Assembly: GCA_010912705.1 (NCBI GenBank)
Contig: POWB01000009.1
Coordinates: 99,083 to 163,082, forward strand
DNA from: Halochromatium sp.
GTDB taxonomy: Bacteria; Pseudomonadota; Gammaproteobacteria; Chromatiales; Chromatiaceae
Direction: 5' to 3'
DNA length: 64,000 nucleotides
The notes under the pieces were generated by a model, which saw only the letters and a program-made list of their open reading frames with translations, was not told where the DNA came from and did no database searches. Below, in pieces: positions 1-8,951 of this stretch. Both the position numbers and the translations under genes were made by a program. Every line of letters starts with the position of its first letter. Position 1 is the first letter of the stretch.

Positions 1-57
1 GCGGTGATCGTCTGTCAACATGGACCTGCGTATCTTGCCACTGGGCAAGGAGGATGA
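1..57 (+). CDS. Possible C-terminal tail of a DUF1778-type antitoxin (5' truncated)
   Basis: Frame 1 is open from the window edge to a TGA at 55-57, overlapping the start of the GNAT toxin gene by 38 bases. The complete TacA/TacT-type pair at 9.5-10.3 kb has a comparable 35-base antitoxin/toxin overlap, so the geometry suggests the end of a cognate antitoxin. Only 18 codons are visible and they carry no diagnostic motif, so this is inference from arrangement alone. Confidence 0.25.
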   Translation, partial: AVIVCQHGPAYLATGQGG

Positions 58-526
58 CCGCAAGTCCTTCCGTTGCGGTGAGCGATCACTCGACGAGTAT
101 CTCCATCGTTACGCCGGGCAGGACATCAGACGCCGAGTCAATCGTGTCTTCGTGGCGGTTGCGGCTGATACACCAAGGCAGATCGTCGCCTTCTATAGTC
201 TCAGCGCGGGCAGCCTTGATGCCGAGGCATTGCCCGACGCCTATCGTCGCCGTTTACCTCGCTATCCGGTCCCTGTGGTCTTACTCGGGCGTTTGGCCGT
301 CGCGGTGTTCCACCAAGGTCAAGGAATCGGTGCTATTTTGCTCACCGATGCCCTGCGGCGCGTCGCAGGTGCCAGTCATCTGATGGCGGTCTATGCGGTC
401 GTCGTCGACGCACTGGATGATCGGGCGGCCGATTTCTATCGCAAGTTTGGCTTCATCGCATTACCCAGCCGACCCAGAACGCTGTTCCTGCCGCTTGACT
501 CGTTTCTCGAGTTGGGCGGAAGCTAA
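20..526 (+). CDS. GNAT-family N-acetyltransferase, TacT/AtaT-type toxin
   Basis: The 168-residue protein has the layout of GNAT toxins that acetylate aminoacyl-tRNA and stop translation. An N-terminal segment contains FRCGERSLDEYL, a central beta strand reads VVLLGRLAV, the acetyl-CoA pyrophosphate loop is HQGQGIGAILL, and a C-terminal VDALDDRAADFYRKFGF motif follows. The second GNAT protein in this window (9503-10045) shares this plan, including the LGRLAV strand and the VDALDxxAAxFYRxxGF ending. The ATG at 20 is the only sensible start. The antitoxin would lie upstream, mostly outside the window. The gene ends 45 bases before the McrB-like operon and is probably a separate module. The family call is firm; toxicity and target are inferred. 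Confidence 0.8.
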   Translation: MDLRILPLGKEDDRKSFRCGERSLDEYLHRYAGQDIRRRVNRVFVAVAADTPRQIVAFYSLSAGSLDAEALPDAYRRRLPRYPVPVVLLGRLAVAVFHQGQGIGAILLTDALRRVAGASHLMAVYAVVVDALDDRAADFYRKFGFIALPSRPRTLFLPLDSFLELGGS

Positions 527-571
527 ATCGCTAATAAACTATATTTTGTGCCTTGTCACTGAACCCTTCTT

Positions 572-2716
572 ATGTCGGACCTAGATAAAGAACTAATGAG
601 TATTGCGGATGCGGATAATCTGCGTGATTCCGCAAGAGTTGACTATCTTAAAAAGCAATGGGGGATAAGCGATTTACGTGTTCAGGGGCGGCTTAAAAAA
701 ATGGGGGATCTCTGGTGGTTGACCGACGTCCGATCAGAAAACGGCACACTTCTCCATTATCCTTTTTCAGACTTGAGCCGGCCGCTGGGTCATGAAAGGC
801 CAGGAGTATTTGTCGGACCCGAATCCGTTATCCCTATTGGTCTTTCGGAGCCAGATCTGCTAGTCAGTACGATACTGGAAATTGCAAGCAAAGCTGAGCG
901 AGAAAAACAGAATAATCCGTTATTAGTTCAGGCAAATCCACGTCTGCTTAAGTTGCTGACTTCAATATCGTCGGAGTATTTCTTCTACAATGAAGATGGC
1001 ATCTCAGTTCCAGAAACAGTGCGCCAGCATTACATTGCGCAATGTCGGAAGGAGGCGGAAGCGGAACTTGCCAAGCTGAACGACGAACTTTCGCAAGGTA
1101 GGCGCCGATCTGACGCCCTTACAGCTGAGGTCATTGAAACACAGCAAAAAATCAAGCAGGAGGAGGCGTCCCTGCAAGAGGCCGAGGCGCACGCGATCAT
1201 GGCGCAAGAGGAACTGCAAGCCATTAAGGAGGAGCTAGCTGAAGCACGAAAGCAACGAGATCGCGAGCGTGGGCGCATTGAGAGCCAAGCGGATGAGTTG
1301 CGCGCCTATGTCAAGGCGAGAATTGCCCCCTTACGCCGCCTAGAACTCGTCACTCAGGCCCAATTGGACAGCCTGTTCCCGGGTGACAACGTTGCTGGTC
1401 AGCGTGAAGACAATGACTGGCCCCTGTTCGATGGCAAGACGACTCCGATCGATCATATCCAACGCTATCTCTTCGGCAAGGGCATTGGCTACCCCTTGGA
1501 TCTGCTCGAGAACTTTCATGCATTGCTGGGCACCGGAGACCTGATCATCCTGTCCGGCCTATCCGGTTCCGGCAAGACGAATCTGGTCAAGTCTTACGCT
1601 GAAGCCACGGGCAATGAGCATCGGATTATTCCGGTCAAGCCTAACTGGACCAGCGCCGAGGATCTGCTCGGCTTTCATAACCCGCTGCAGCGCGCCTATG
1701 CGCCGACGCCGTTTCTCGAGGCCCTCTTCGACGCTCAACGCGATCCAGAACGTCTCTATATCATCTGTCTCGACGAGATGAACCTAGCACGAGTCGAATA
1801 TTACTTCGCAGACTTCTTGTCTCGCCTTGAAGATCGAAAGGGTCCGAGCATACAGCTCTATCCCGACGATGAGTTGGGCCATGTCAAAACCGAGCTACTG
1901 GTGCTGTTGGAGACCTTAGGCGGATTGAATGTGGATGAGAATTCAGCAACCTTACAATCGCTGCTCGCAGATGGCGGAACAATGACCGCGCTGGCGCAGC
2001 GGCTGGGGCTTGGCGATAGGGAGTCCTTCCCCAAGCTGCATGGGCGTATCCGTCGCATGCTGACAGGTGCGCTGACGGTGCATCCAACGCTATCAATCCC
2101 AGCCAATGTCCGCTTTGTCGGCGCCATCAACATGGACGACACGACCCACTACCTGTCACCCAAGGTGCTCGACCGAGCCTATGTGCTTCAGTTTCAGAGT
2201 CCGCTAGATTATTGGCGGCAGGTTGATGGGAAGCTCGGCGATGCGGAAAAACCACGCGATGGCATTCGAATCCCAGCTTCCGCATTCTATCCAAGGTGTG
2301 ACTACCCGGATTATCAGCCAACCGATCCGCTGGTCAAGAAGTTGACATCCTATGTCAGCGAATTCCTCAAACCGCTTGGCATCGAACTCGGTATGCGACC
2401 CTTGCGGCAGGCGTTGCTCTATCAGGACCGATTGCGCGAGGTGTTCAAGGGAGACAGCCTAGAGCTGCTTGCCCTGAACCATTTGCTACGCCAAAAAGTA
2501 CTGCCGCGGTTCTCGTTTGACGGGAAGCAGCGCGCGCGAGGACGGGGTGAGCAGACCTGCGATGCGGTTGTGCGGGCCTTTCGGGATCGTTTGGTGGAGG
2601 ATTTAAGTCCGCTGCAGAGCAAGGACATTTCACCGTCTGGACGGGCAACCGACGAGATCAATTCGATGATCGAGCGCGCGGTTGAAAGTGATGGTGTCTA
2701 TAACTACTGGTCCTGA
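572..2716 (+). CDS. McrB-like AAA+ ATPase with N-terminal coiled coil
   Basis: The 714-residue protein begins with a roughly 150-residue domain I do not recognise. A long charged coiled coil follows (about residues 150-255, rich in E, Q, A and R), then an AAA+ module. Walker A is GLSGSGKTNL (about residue 330), Walker B is LYIICLDEMNLARVEYYFADF, and a sensor-like segment reads FVGAINMDDTTHYLSPKVLDRA. The Walker B/Asn pattern and the MNxDDT segment are typical of the McrB branch, whose members drive a McrC nuclease subunit along DNA or RNA. The start is ATG without a strong ribosome site. The stop is followed 2 bases later by the ATG of the McrC-like gene, so the two form an operon. The unusual N-terminus probably recognises the target. 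I cannot tell from sequence whether the nucleotide is GTP or ATP. Confidence 0.82.
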   Translation: MSDLDKELMSIADADNLRDSARVDYLKKQWGISDLRVQGRLKKMGDLWWLTDVRSENGTLLHYPFSDLSRPLGHERPGVFVGPESVIPIGLSEPDLLVSTILEIASKAEREKQNNPLLVQANPRLLKLLTSISSEYFFYNEDGISVPETVRQHYIAQCRKEAEAELAKLNDELSQGRRRSDALTAEVIETQQKIKQEEASLQEAEAHAIMAQEELQAIKEELAEARKQRDRERGRIESQADELRAYVKARIAPLRRLELVTQAQLDSLFPGDNVAGQREDNDWPLFDGKTTPIDHIQRYLFGKGIGYPLDLLENFHALLGTGDLIILSGLSGSGKTNLVKSYAEATGNEHRIIPVKPNWTSAEDLLGFHNPLQRAYAPTPFLEALFDAQRDPERLYIICLDEMNLARVEYYFADFLSRLEDRKGPSIQLYPDDELGHVKTELLVLLETLGGLNVDENSATLQSLLADGGTMTALAQRLGLGDRESFPKLHGRIRRMLTGALTVHPTLSIPANVRFVGAINMDDTTHYLSPKVLDRAYVLQFQSPLDYWRQVDGKLGDAEKPRDGIRIPASAFYPRCDYPDYQPTDPLVKKLTSYVSEFLKPLGIELGMRPLRQALLYQDRLREVFKGDSLELLALNHLLRQKVLPRFSFDGKQRARGRGEQTCDAVVRAFRDRLVEDLSPLQSKDISPSGRATDEINSMIERAVESDGVYNYWS

Positions 2717-2718
2717 CG

Positions 2719-4449
2719 ATGATCGAACCACCCTGTGAGCTTCGGATCATCCGTGTCTCTTGGGCGCGCAAAGACGAGAGCACCGATGTCAAAACCGCTC
2801 AGCAGCCGATCAGGCTAGAACAGGGCGTTGATGGATGGGTCGCGGAGGTTCCGGCCTATCCCAAGGTCGAAGGAGGGGTCTATGGCCAACTGGCCGTGGC
2901 GCTCCCTGAAGGTGCAGCCGAGCCCAGTCTGCTTCTGGCTAATGATGACAGCTTCCCGTTGACGGTGGTTAAAGCGCCTGACGGACGCGAGTGGTGGATT
3001 GAGAAGGGCAAATGGAAGAAAACAAAGTACGCAAAATACCACGATGCCCCCTTGTGCAGACACGTAGGCGACGCACGGTTGCGAGTGGGCGGCGAAGTGA
3101 TAAGACTGCGGATCGCACCAGCGGGATTCACTGGTGAAGACTTTGAGCTGTTGCTGGATGAGTTCCGCAACGGCGCCTGGCAACTGATCCTTGAGCCATT
3201 GAGTCCAACCCGCAGCACCGATTGGCGTGGCGACGGTGGTATCGACCCTGCATTCTTGGCCGCAGTCTCTGAGTTTGTCCGCTATGTCGGGCGCGCACTC
3301 GATCAGCCGCATCGGGAACTGCGGGAAGTCCGGCAGTTGCAGCGCCTTGAGCGGGTGCGGCCTCATGTTGGTACCTTCCGCGAGTTGGCTGTGCGTGGTT
3401 TGCCTCGGCTAGTGAGCGGTCGTGGGCATGCTCCGAGTTTCAACACACCTGAGAACCGTCGACTGCTGTGGATGTGTATTCGACTGCGCCGGATGTTGAG
3501 CGGGCTGTTGGCTGGCTCAAAGGCGTCTACTCTCGAACTGCGTCGCCGAGCTGAGGGAGCCGAGGAGCGGGCCGCCTATCTTCAGGATTCGCAAGGCAAG
3601 GTACGCGTCGACCAGGCAAGATTAGCCCGGCTGATTGAGGAGCGCGAGAATCAACTCATCGCATACCAACAGACAGTCAGCCGATTACTCAGTGATCGGC
3701 TCTCTGATACCCAGCTAACCTTTTTTGATGTTCCACATCCGAGCCCGGATGCAGACAGGGGAAGTGCCGGATTTTGGTTTGATGGATGGAGCGAAGATGG
3801 TAGTGCTGTACGATTTCGCTTGAACTTTCACGTCGGCCTTAAAACGCTGAAGATGGTCTTCGATAAGCGCTATTGCTATCGACTGGTTGGAAATTTTGAT
3901 GTCGTACTCAGCGGCATCAGTCAAAGCGGTCGTCCATGGACCATATGGAGAATAGCTCGTTTAACCGAAATTCTTCCTATGAGGGAGCAAGATCCTACGT
4001 TGGAAAAGGCGCTTCGTTCAGAAATCGATATGCTGAAAGGCCATCGACCCTCCCAAGGGAATACCGATTTTTGGAAACCACTTAACAAAGCAGACGCTGA
4101 TGAACAACGTAGGGATCTAATTGAGGCGCGTGCCTCCGCTGATCGTTTGCGAGTCGCCAGTGAACTCTGGTCACGTATCGCGAGCCAGCTTGCACCATTG
4201 GCTGCTCAGCTTTCGTCACTAGAGGCTAGAGCACAAAAAATGGGAATTAAAGAGGCGCGTCAAGCCACTGTCATCGGGTCGATGACCTGGGTGATGAACC
4301 CTGACTACCGAGGGGCACTAGGAGCGTACCGTAATGCGCAGGCTAAAGCAGATTTGAAGGCATCGCAATTAGAGGGCCTGCTCAGGCTGGAAGATCTTGG
4401 TGTGACTCGATCTTCGAGTTTTTTTCGGTTGACAAATGAGGGAAAATGA
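2719..4449 (+). pseudogene. McrC-like DUF2357 protein, N-terminal part, interrupted by an IS
   Basis: The open frame has 576 codons. The region around residues 190-270 has the DUF2357 pattern: LREVRQLQRLERVRPHVGTF, then SFNTPENRRLLWMCIRL. Next come helical, coiled-coil-like segments (about 270-330 and 470-560). The native sequence stops at Val562 (GTG in the left target duplication TGTGA, 4401-4405). The last residues (TRSSSFFRLTNEGK) are read from the IS end. Deleting the IS and one duplication copy joins this frame exactly to the frame that opens at 5943, giving about 950 residues with a PD-(D/E)XK nuclease and zinc ribbons. DUF2357 proteins act as McrC-type partners of McrB-like ATPases. 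As it stands, the nuclease is physically split from its DUF2357 domain. Confidence 0.85.
4401..4425 (+). repeat. Left target-site duplication and terminal inverted repeat of the IS
   Basis: TGTGA (4401-4405) is the left copy of the 5-bp target duplication. It is followed directly by the element tip CTCGATCTTCGAGTTTTT, which is the exact reverse complement of the right tip over 18 bases. The tip is itself almost palindromic (CTCGA..TCGAG). Confidence 0.85.
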
Positions 4450-5941
4450 TAGCCATTAACTAACGAGGAGCTGCCGCCATCTTTTCTGCTGCCCTGCCGT
4501 TCATTGCTGACTATCTCGACGACTTAGACGCGGCCCTGAAGGCGCAAGAGCCGGGGCGGGGGTTGACCCGCAGCCAGCGCCGGTGGCTGACGTTCTGTCT
4601 GATGGGTCTGTTGCTGACCAATACGGTGAGCTGGGCGCACTTTGAGCGCAGCGGTTTGCGCGGGTACCGACACAGTGCCTTATCGTGGATGTTTCGCCAC
4701 ACCAAGATCCTCTGGGAGGGGCTGTGGCAGGCCAGTGTCAGCGTGGTGCTCGCCCAGTATGACCTAAAAGAGGGGGTGCTGGTCGTCGATGACAGCGACC
4801 ATCGTCGCGCCAAGCGCACCACGCGCATTCACCGGGCCCACAAGATCTACGATAAGAAGACGGGTGGCTATTTCAACGGCCAGGCGTTGGTCTTTCTGGT
4901 GCTGGTCACACCACAGATCACCGTGCCAGTTGGCTTTCGTTTTGCCGCCCCGGATCCACGCCAGGTGGCGTGGCGGGCCGAAGAGAAGCGGCTGAAGCGC
5001 CTCAAGGTTCCCAAGGCCGAGCGCCCGCCGCGTCCGGCCCCGGATGCCGCCTATCCGAGCAAGCTCCAGTTAGCGCTGGAGTTGATCGCCTCCTTTCGCC
5101 AAGCCCATGCGCAGGTGCGCATCCGCGCGGTGCTTGCCGATGCGCTCTACGGCACGCAGGCGTTCATGGATCAGGCGAGTCGCCTGTGCGACGACGCTCA
5201 GACGGTCAGCCAGTTGCGCACCAACCAAAAGGTGCGTTTCCGCGGCAAGGAGCGCTCGCTGAAGGACTTCTTCCGCGCTTATCCGGGCGTCAGTCAACGC
5301 ATCCGCGTGCGCGGCGGCGAGGAGATCGAGGTCATCGTCAGCAGCGCCCGGGTGCACGTTTGCGCCCATAACGCGAAGCGCTTCGTCATCGCCCTCCGTT
5401 ATCCTAACGAGACCGAATACCGTTATCTGGTCGCCACCGATTTGAGCTGGCGCACGTTGGACATCGTCCAATGCTATACCCTGCGATGGCTTGTCGAGGT
5501 GTTTCTGGAGGACTGGAAGCTCAATGAAGGGTGGGGGCCGTTGGCCAAACAGCCTGACGAAGAGGGATCAAGCCGCAGCCTGATCCTGAGTCTGCTGCTC
5601 GACCATGCCCTCATCCTTCACCCCGAGCAGCAAGCCCGCCTGAGCCACCAGGCGCCCGCGTGCACCGTGGGCAGCCTGCGACAGCGTTGCCAGGGGGAGG
5701 CGTTGGTGGACCTGTTCCGACGGGTGTTGGAGGCCGAGGATCCCGCCGCCCAATTCGAGCAGCTCGCCGAAGCGATCAAGGCGGTGTTTCCCCTCGCCCC
5801 CTCGAGCAAGCACATGAGCGGACGAGATCTGGGTCGGCAACAGCCGACACCCGCCTTGCGCTACCGCGCCGCGGAGGTAAGCGCTTGCGCCTGACCACAT
5901 AGTTGGCTCAAAAGTCAAGACCTAAAAACTCGAAGATCGAG
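4406..5941 (+). mobile_element. Complete 1,536-bp insertion sequence with DDE (IS4-like) transposase
   Basis: The element has 18-bp perfect terminal inverted repeats, one transposase gene filling most of its length, and a 5-bp direct target duplication (TGTGA at 4401-4405 and 5942-5946). It lies inside the McrC-like gene in the same orientation as that gene. The intact ends, intact transposase frame and identical target copies point to a recent insertion. The transposase resembles the IS4 superfamily. A 5-bp duplication is short for IS4 proper and closer to IS1634-type elements, so the exact family is left open. Confidence 0.88.
4563..5894 (+). CDS. DDE transposase, IS4-like superfamily
   Basis: The 443-residue frame carries the three DDE regions: the first Asp in VLVVDDSDHRRAKR, the second in RAVLADALYGTQAF, and the Glu in LVEVFLEDWKLNEGWG. 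It opens at TTG 4563, but the reading frame is open back to 4464 and encodes a sensible upstream segment (ALPFIADYLDDLDAALKAQE). The native start is therefore probably upstream, perhaps the ATC at 4479, 8 bases after GAGGAG. The C-terminal 50 residues are variable. The protein catalyses cut-and-paste or copy-out movement of its own element and has no role in the host operon except interrupting it. Confidence 0.85.
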   Translation: MTRSQRRWLTFCLMGLLLTNTVSWAHFERSGLRGYRHSALSWMFRHTKILWEGLWQASVSVVLAQYDLKEGVLVVDDSDHRRAKRTTRIHRAHKIYDKKTGGYFNGQALVFLVLVTPQITVPVGFRFAAPDPRQVAWRAEEKRLKRLKVPKAERPPRPAPDAAYPSKLQLALELIASFRQAHAQVRIRAVLADALYGTQAFMDQASRLCDDAQTVSQLRTNQKVRFRGKERSLKDFFRAYPGVSQRIRVRGGEEIEVIVSSARVHVCAHNAKRFVIALRYPNETEYRYLVATDLSWRTLDIVQCYTLRWLVEVFLEDWKLNEGWGPLAKQPDEEGSSRSLILSLLLDHALILHPEQQARLSHQAPACTVGSLRQRCQGEALVDLFRRVLEAEDPAAQFEQLAEAIKAVFPLAPSSKHMSGRDLGRQQPTPALRYRAAEVSACA

Positions 5942-5946
5942 TGTGA
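5924..5946 (+). repeat. Right terminal inverted repeat of the IS and right target duplication
   Basis: AAAAACTCGAAGATCGAG (5924-5941) mirrors the left tip. The following TGTGA (5942-5946) is the second copy of the target duplication. The GTG inside this copy is codon 562 of the interrupted McrC-like gene and is also the first codon of the ORF that now opens here. Confidence 0.85.
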
Positions 5947-7121
5947 TTGATCTGCCAATGATCTACGAGCGCTGGTGCCTGCTAAGACTCGTTGCGACGC
6001 TGCGCACACATTTCCATCTGTCACCGCCTAGCGATTTGCAGGGTCGGCTGCTCGAAAGCGTGACTGGGGAGAAGGCGTTGTCGGTCAGGTTCGAGGGACC
6101 GGCCCTCGGGCGCGATGTGCTGTTGGAGTATCAGCCGAGGCTGCAGAGGGACGGGGTTCCGGAGCAGCAGCGACCGAATCCGGATTTCATGTTGACTGTA
6201 CTGGCTCGGGATCATGATGCTCCGATACCTGGCACACCGCGTTCCCGACTGGTGCTTGATGCCAAGTGCAAGCCCTTTCTCGCGTTGGGGGAAGCAGGCT
6301 CAGGCCTCAGTTTGGTCGAAGAACTGGACGAATTGATCGGTAGGAAGAAGTACCATGAGCCTGATGACCATCGGGTTTTCGTGCTACACCCTGGTTCGGG
6401 ATCAGATGCGGCACAGCGAGAGGCCAGCTATTGTCATCTCGGCGGGAGCCATCTGGTGTCGACGAAAGAGGAACGGAAGCCGTGGGACGACGAGGGCTAT
6501 CCTGACCACCGATACGGGTTTGTGCTGCTGCGGCCTGGTGTCGCAGATCCGCTGATTCGGTTGATCCTGATGCACCTGTATCTTGGGCTAGACGACAGTA
6601 TTGGCGCTTACGATAATCGGCGTCCTGCCTGGACGCGGATCTGCCCTGCATGCGGGAGTGCTGAATTGACAGCAGAAGCGCCTGCTGGCACCCCGATGTC
6701 TGTTCATCCTGAACGGACAGATTGGTGTGTTGGTTGTGGTCGAATGCTGGTTTGGAATTATAGTGGCGGCTGCGGCACGCATCTGTTCAAGCTTGGCGGC
6801 CACTGGACCTTTCACGACACGCATCCACTGAATCCCTACAACATTCGCTGCCCGCATTGCGGAGACTTCATGAAGATGCGCGAATCGACACCTGAACCAG
6901 ATGACTCAGTTGAAACCGACGATTGGGGAGAGTTGGACTGTCCGTTCTGGCTCGTACCCTGTTCATCGATGAATCGGGGGATTTTGCGCAAAGCCCGCGA
7001 TCCCTCGTCAGCGGTGTGCTGTGTCTGGGCAAGCCAGGGGCTGCTGAGAAACGGCTGGCGGCCGCTTTGGAGCCGGTCAGGCGCCGTTATCGGATCGGCC
7101 CAATTGCCAACCTGCATCTGA
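5943..7121 (+). pseudogene. McrC-like protein, C-terminal PD-(D/E)XK nuclease and zinc-ribbon part
   Basis: This is the downstream half of the IS-split gene. IDLPMIYERWCLLRLV is the conserved segment that leads into the nuclease fold of McrC/DUF2357 proteins. The catalytic residues are visible in RPNPDFML (Asp, about residue 80) and SRLVLDAKCKPF (D-x-K, about residue 106). Zinc-ribbon cysteine pairs follow: CPACGS, CVGCGR and CPHCGDF (about 230-295). From about residue 332 on (after ELDCPFW) the frame runs out of phase over the start of the next gene for about 180 bases, so the native stop seems lost or frameshifted. The only start now available is the GTG in the target duplication. Any product would lack the DUF2357 domain. 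Confidence 0.8.
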
Positions 7122-8884
7122 CCGCATTGCGGCGGCGCTCACATCAGGAGGCGATGGAGATCGCCCGTGCGGTTCTCGATGCGGCCTATGACTCTGGCGT
7201 GTTGATCGCCACATTAGCAGTGGAGAATGCCCGCGGCGATGGCCTGACCAATAGTGAGCGGACCTACCGGCTGATGCTGCTGGATCTGTTGGCGCTGGCG
7301 GATGCGCTGCTGCCGGAGGACCGCGAGGATTCACAGCTTGAGATCATTGTTGCGCGACGGACGCAGGATGGCGTGCGGATGTCCACGCGGGAGGATCTCT
7401 TGGCGGATGTGGTTGAGCGCATCACGGATGCGGTTGAGGTGGGGCTTGCCGCCCGTGGCCTGCTGACTCGGCTCGATGCCCGTCACCTGCGCATCTGGCC
7501 TGCAGCCGACTCTGCGGGGCTCGCGGTCGCAGATTTTATCGCCAATCTCACCTATAACCGACATCGGCCGGAGAGCGGCGCACTATTCAGCGCGCTTGTG
7601 GAGCAGGACCGGTTGCGGTTATTCGAGGGCCTTGGACGTTACGCCGAGCGACGCGCGCGGATCAGTGAGCGCGACGGCGACTTGGCCGTTGCGCTTTCGC
7701 GATGGGCGCTGCTGGATTGTGAAGCGGATGCGGATTGCGAGTCTCGCCGTGCCGAAGCGCTTAGTCGTGTGTTGCGCCGCGCGATCCGCAGCGGAGTGAC
7801 GGGACCAATGGCCACGGTGGAGGCAGTGCTGGAGCGCCTTTGGCGCGCCCATAAGACGTCCCAGGATTATTCACCGCTGGCCGCCGCACTGGGGCGGATC
7901 GAGTCCGTTTTGCTGACCGCGAGCGGCCCACCGACGTTGTTGTATCGACTGCATAATCTGATGCATCAGGTTGCGAATCAGATGGGTGATCTGCCGACCG
8001 CAGAGCGGATGATTGCCGCGCAGTCTGTGTTGGCGACGAGGGTGATGGCCGATCCGAGTCTGTTTCACTTGATTCTGGATGCTCAGGTTCTCCGCGCGTT
8101 GACTGAGGAATTGCGCCTCGACTTTGCCTCATCAGAGCGTTATGCACGAGAGTATTTGAGGCTTGTAGAACAGTATGGAACCGTTTGGGAACTGTTGGAT
8201 GGGGTTCCGGGAAAGACCGATTTCGTTGGCTCGCGACTCTGGCTCAAGGCGCGCATGACAATGATTCGGGGGCTGTTGCTGGGTGGTGCGCCGCCGCAAC
8301 TAGACGAGGCGGGTACGCTGTTGCAAGGGATCTCATCCAATGATCTGAATGACGCCGACCACGCGCGTCTGCTTGGCTATCGGGTCTGGCACGGCATACG
8401 TGCAGGGCGGCCTACTGAAGTGTTGACGTTGGCTGCAACGCTGATCGAGCGTTACGCTGACCCTTTCGCGGCGCAGCACGCAGCCCGTGCTGCAGCGGAT
8501 GTCGCCCTACTGACGGATGTGCAATCGAAGGCTCAACTGAGACGGATGCTGTCGGTGCTGCGAGACCGGGCCGAGTCCGTCTCCGGCCATCCAGGCGAAC
8601 TGCTATGGCGCGATGTAGCGGTGCTGGAGCAACGTGTCGGCAGTGGCATGGCAGTAGCTCGAAAGGCATTCGCACAGGCACTTGCAATCAGTTCGCGCTT
8701 GCCAGAAAGTCCGGTTAATGCCTGGAATCGACGTGTGATCGAGGTCCACCAGGCTGCTTTGTGCGCAGGCTCGGAGCCGTCCGTGCTGCTGCCGACTGCA
8801 GCGCAGCGACTGGCTGCGCGGGCTCTTGACCTGGCGGATCAATTCGGTTCTGTCATGGCGTTTCGTCGCATCAGCCCTTACTGA
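6923..8884 (+). CDS. DUF3800-type protein with long C-terminal helical-repeat region
   Basis: The 653-residue protein opens with TLFIDESGDFAQSPRS, the DESG signature of DUF3800 proteins, and continues through a compact domain to about residue 230 (LRIWPAADSAGLAVADFIANLTY). The remaining 420 residues are regular amphipathic helices rich in Ala, Leu and Arg, resembling TPR-like repeats. The annotated start is TTG 6923. No ATG is close, and CTG or GTT codons just before ARTLFIDESG may mark a lost start. It overlaps the degenerate 3' end of the McrC-like frame by 199 bases. DUF3800 proteins are frequent in phage-defence neighbourhoods and have an RNase H-like predicted fold. Its position as third gene of the McrBC-like operon suggests an effector or regulator. 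Confidence 0.75.
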   Translation: MGRVGLSVLARTLFIDESGDFAQSPRSLVSGVLCLGKPGAAEKRLAAALEPVRRRYRIGPIANLHLTALRRRSHQEAMEIARAVLDAAYDSGVLIATLAVENARGDGLTNSERTYRLMLLDLLALADALLPEDREDSQLEIIVARRTQDGVRMSTREDLLADVVERITDAVEVGLAARGLLTRLDARHLRIWPAADSAGLAVADFIANLTYNRHRPESGALFSALVEQDRLRLFEGLGRYAERRARISERDGDLAVALSRWALLDCEADADCESRRAEALSRVLRRAIRSGVTGPMATVEAVLERLWRAHKTSQDYSPLAAALGRIESVLLTASGPPTLLYRLHNLMHQVANQMGDLPTAERMIAAQSVLATRVMADPSLFHLILDAQVLRALTEELRLDFASSERYAREYLRLVEQYGTVWELLDGVPGKTDFVGSRLWLKARMTMIRGLLLGGAPPQLDEAGTLLQGISSNDLNDADHARLLGYRVWHGIRAGRPTEVLTLAATLIERYADPFAAQHAARAAADVALLTDVQSKAQLRRMLSVLRDRAESVSGHPGELLWRDVAVLEQRVGSGMAVARKAFAQALAISSRLPESPVNAWNRRVIEVHQAALCAGSEPSVLLPTAAQRLAARALDLADQFGSVMAFRRISPY

Positions 8885-8906
8885 TCTCGGACTCTGGCGC
8901 ACGGGT

Positions 8907-8928
8907 GCCAGCCTTGGGCTGGCTTTTT
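8907..8928 (+). terminator. Rho-independent terminator after the McrBC-like operon
   Basis: A 7-bp stem GCCAGCC/GGCTGGC with a 3-base TTG loop is followed by a run of five T. It lies 23 bases after the DUF3800 gene stop and closes the defence operon. Confidence 0.8.
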
Positions 8929-8951
8929 CATCAAGACATCAGTATGCGTAA

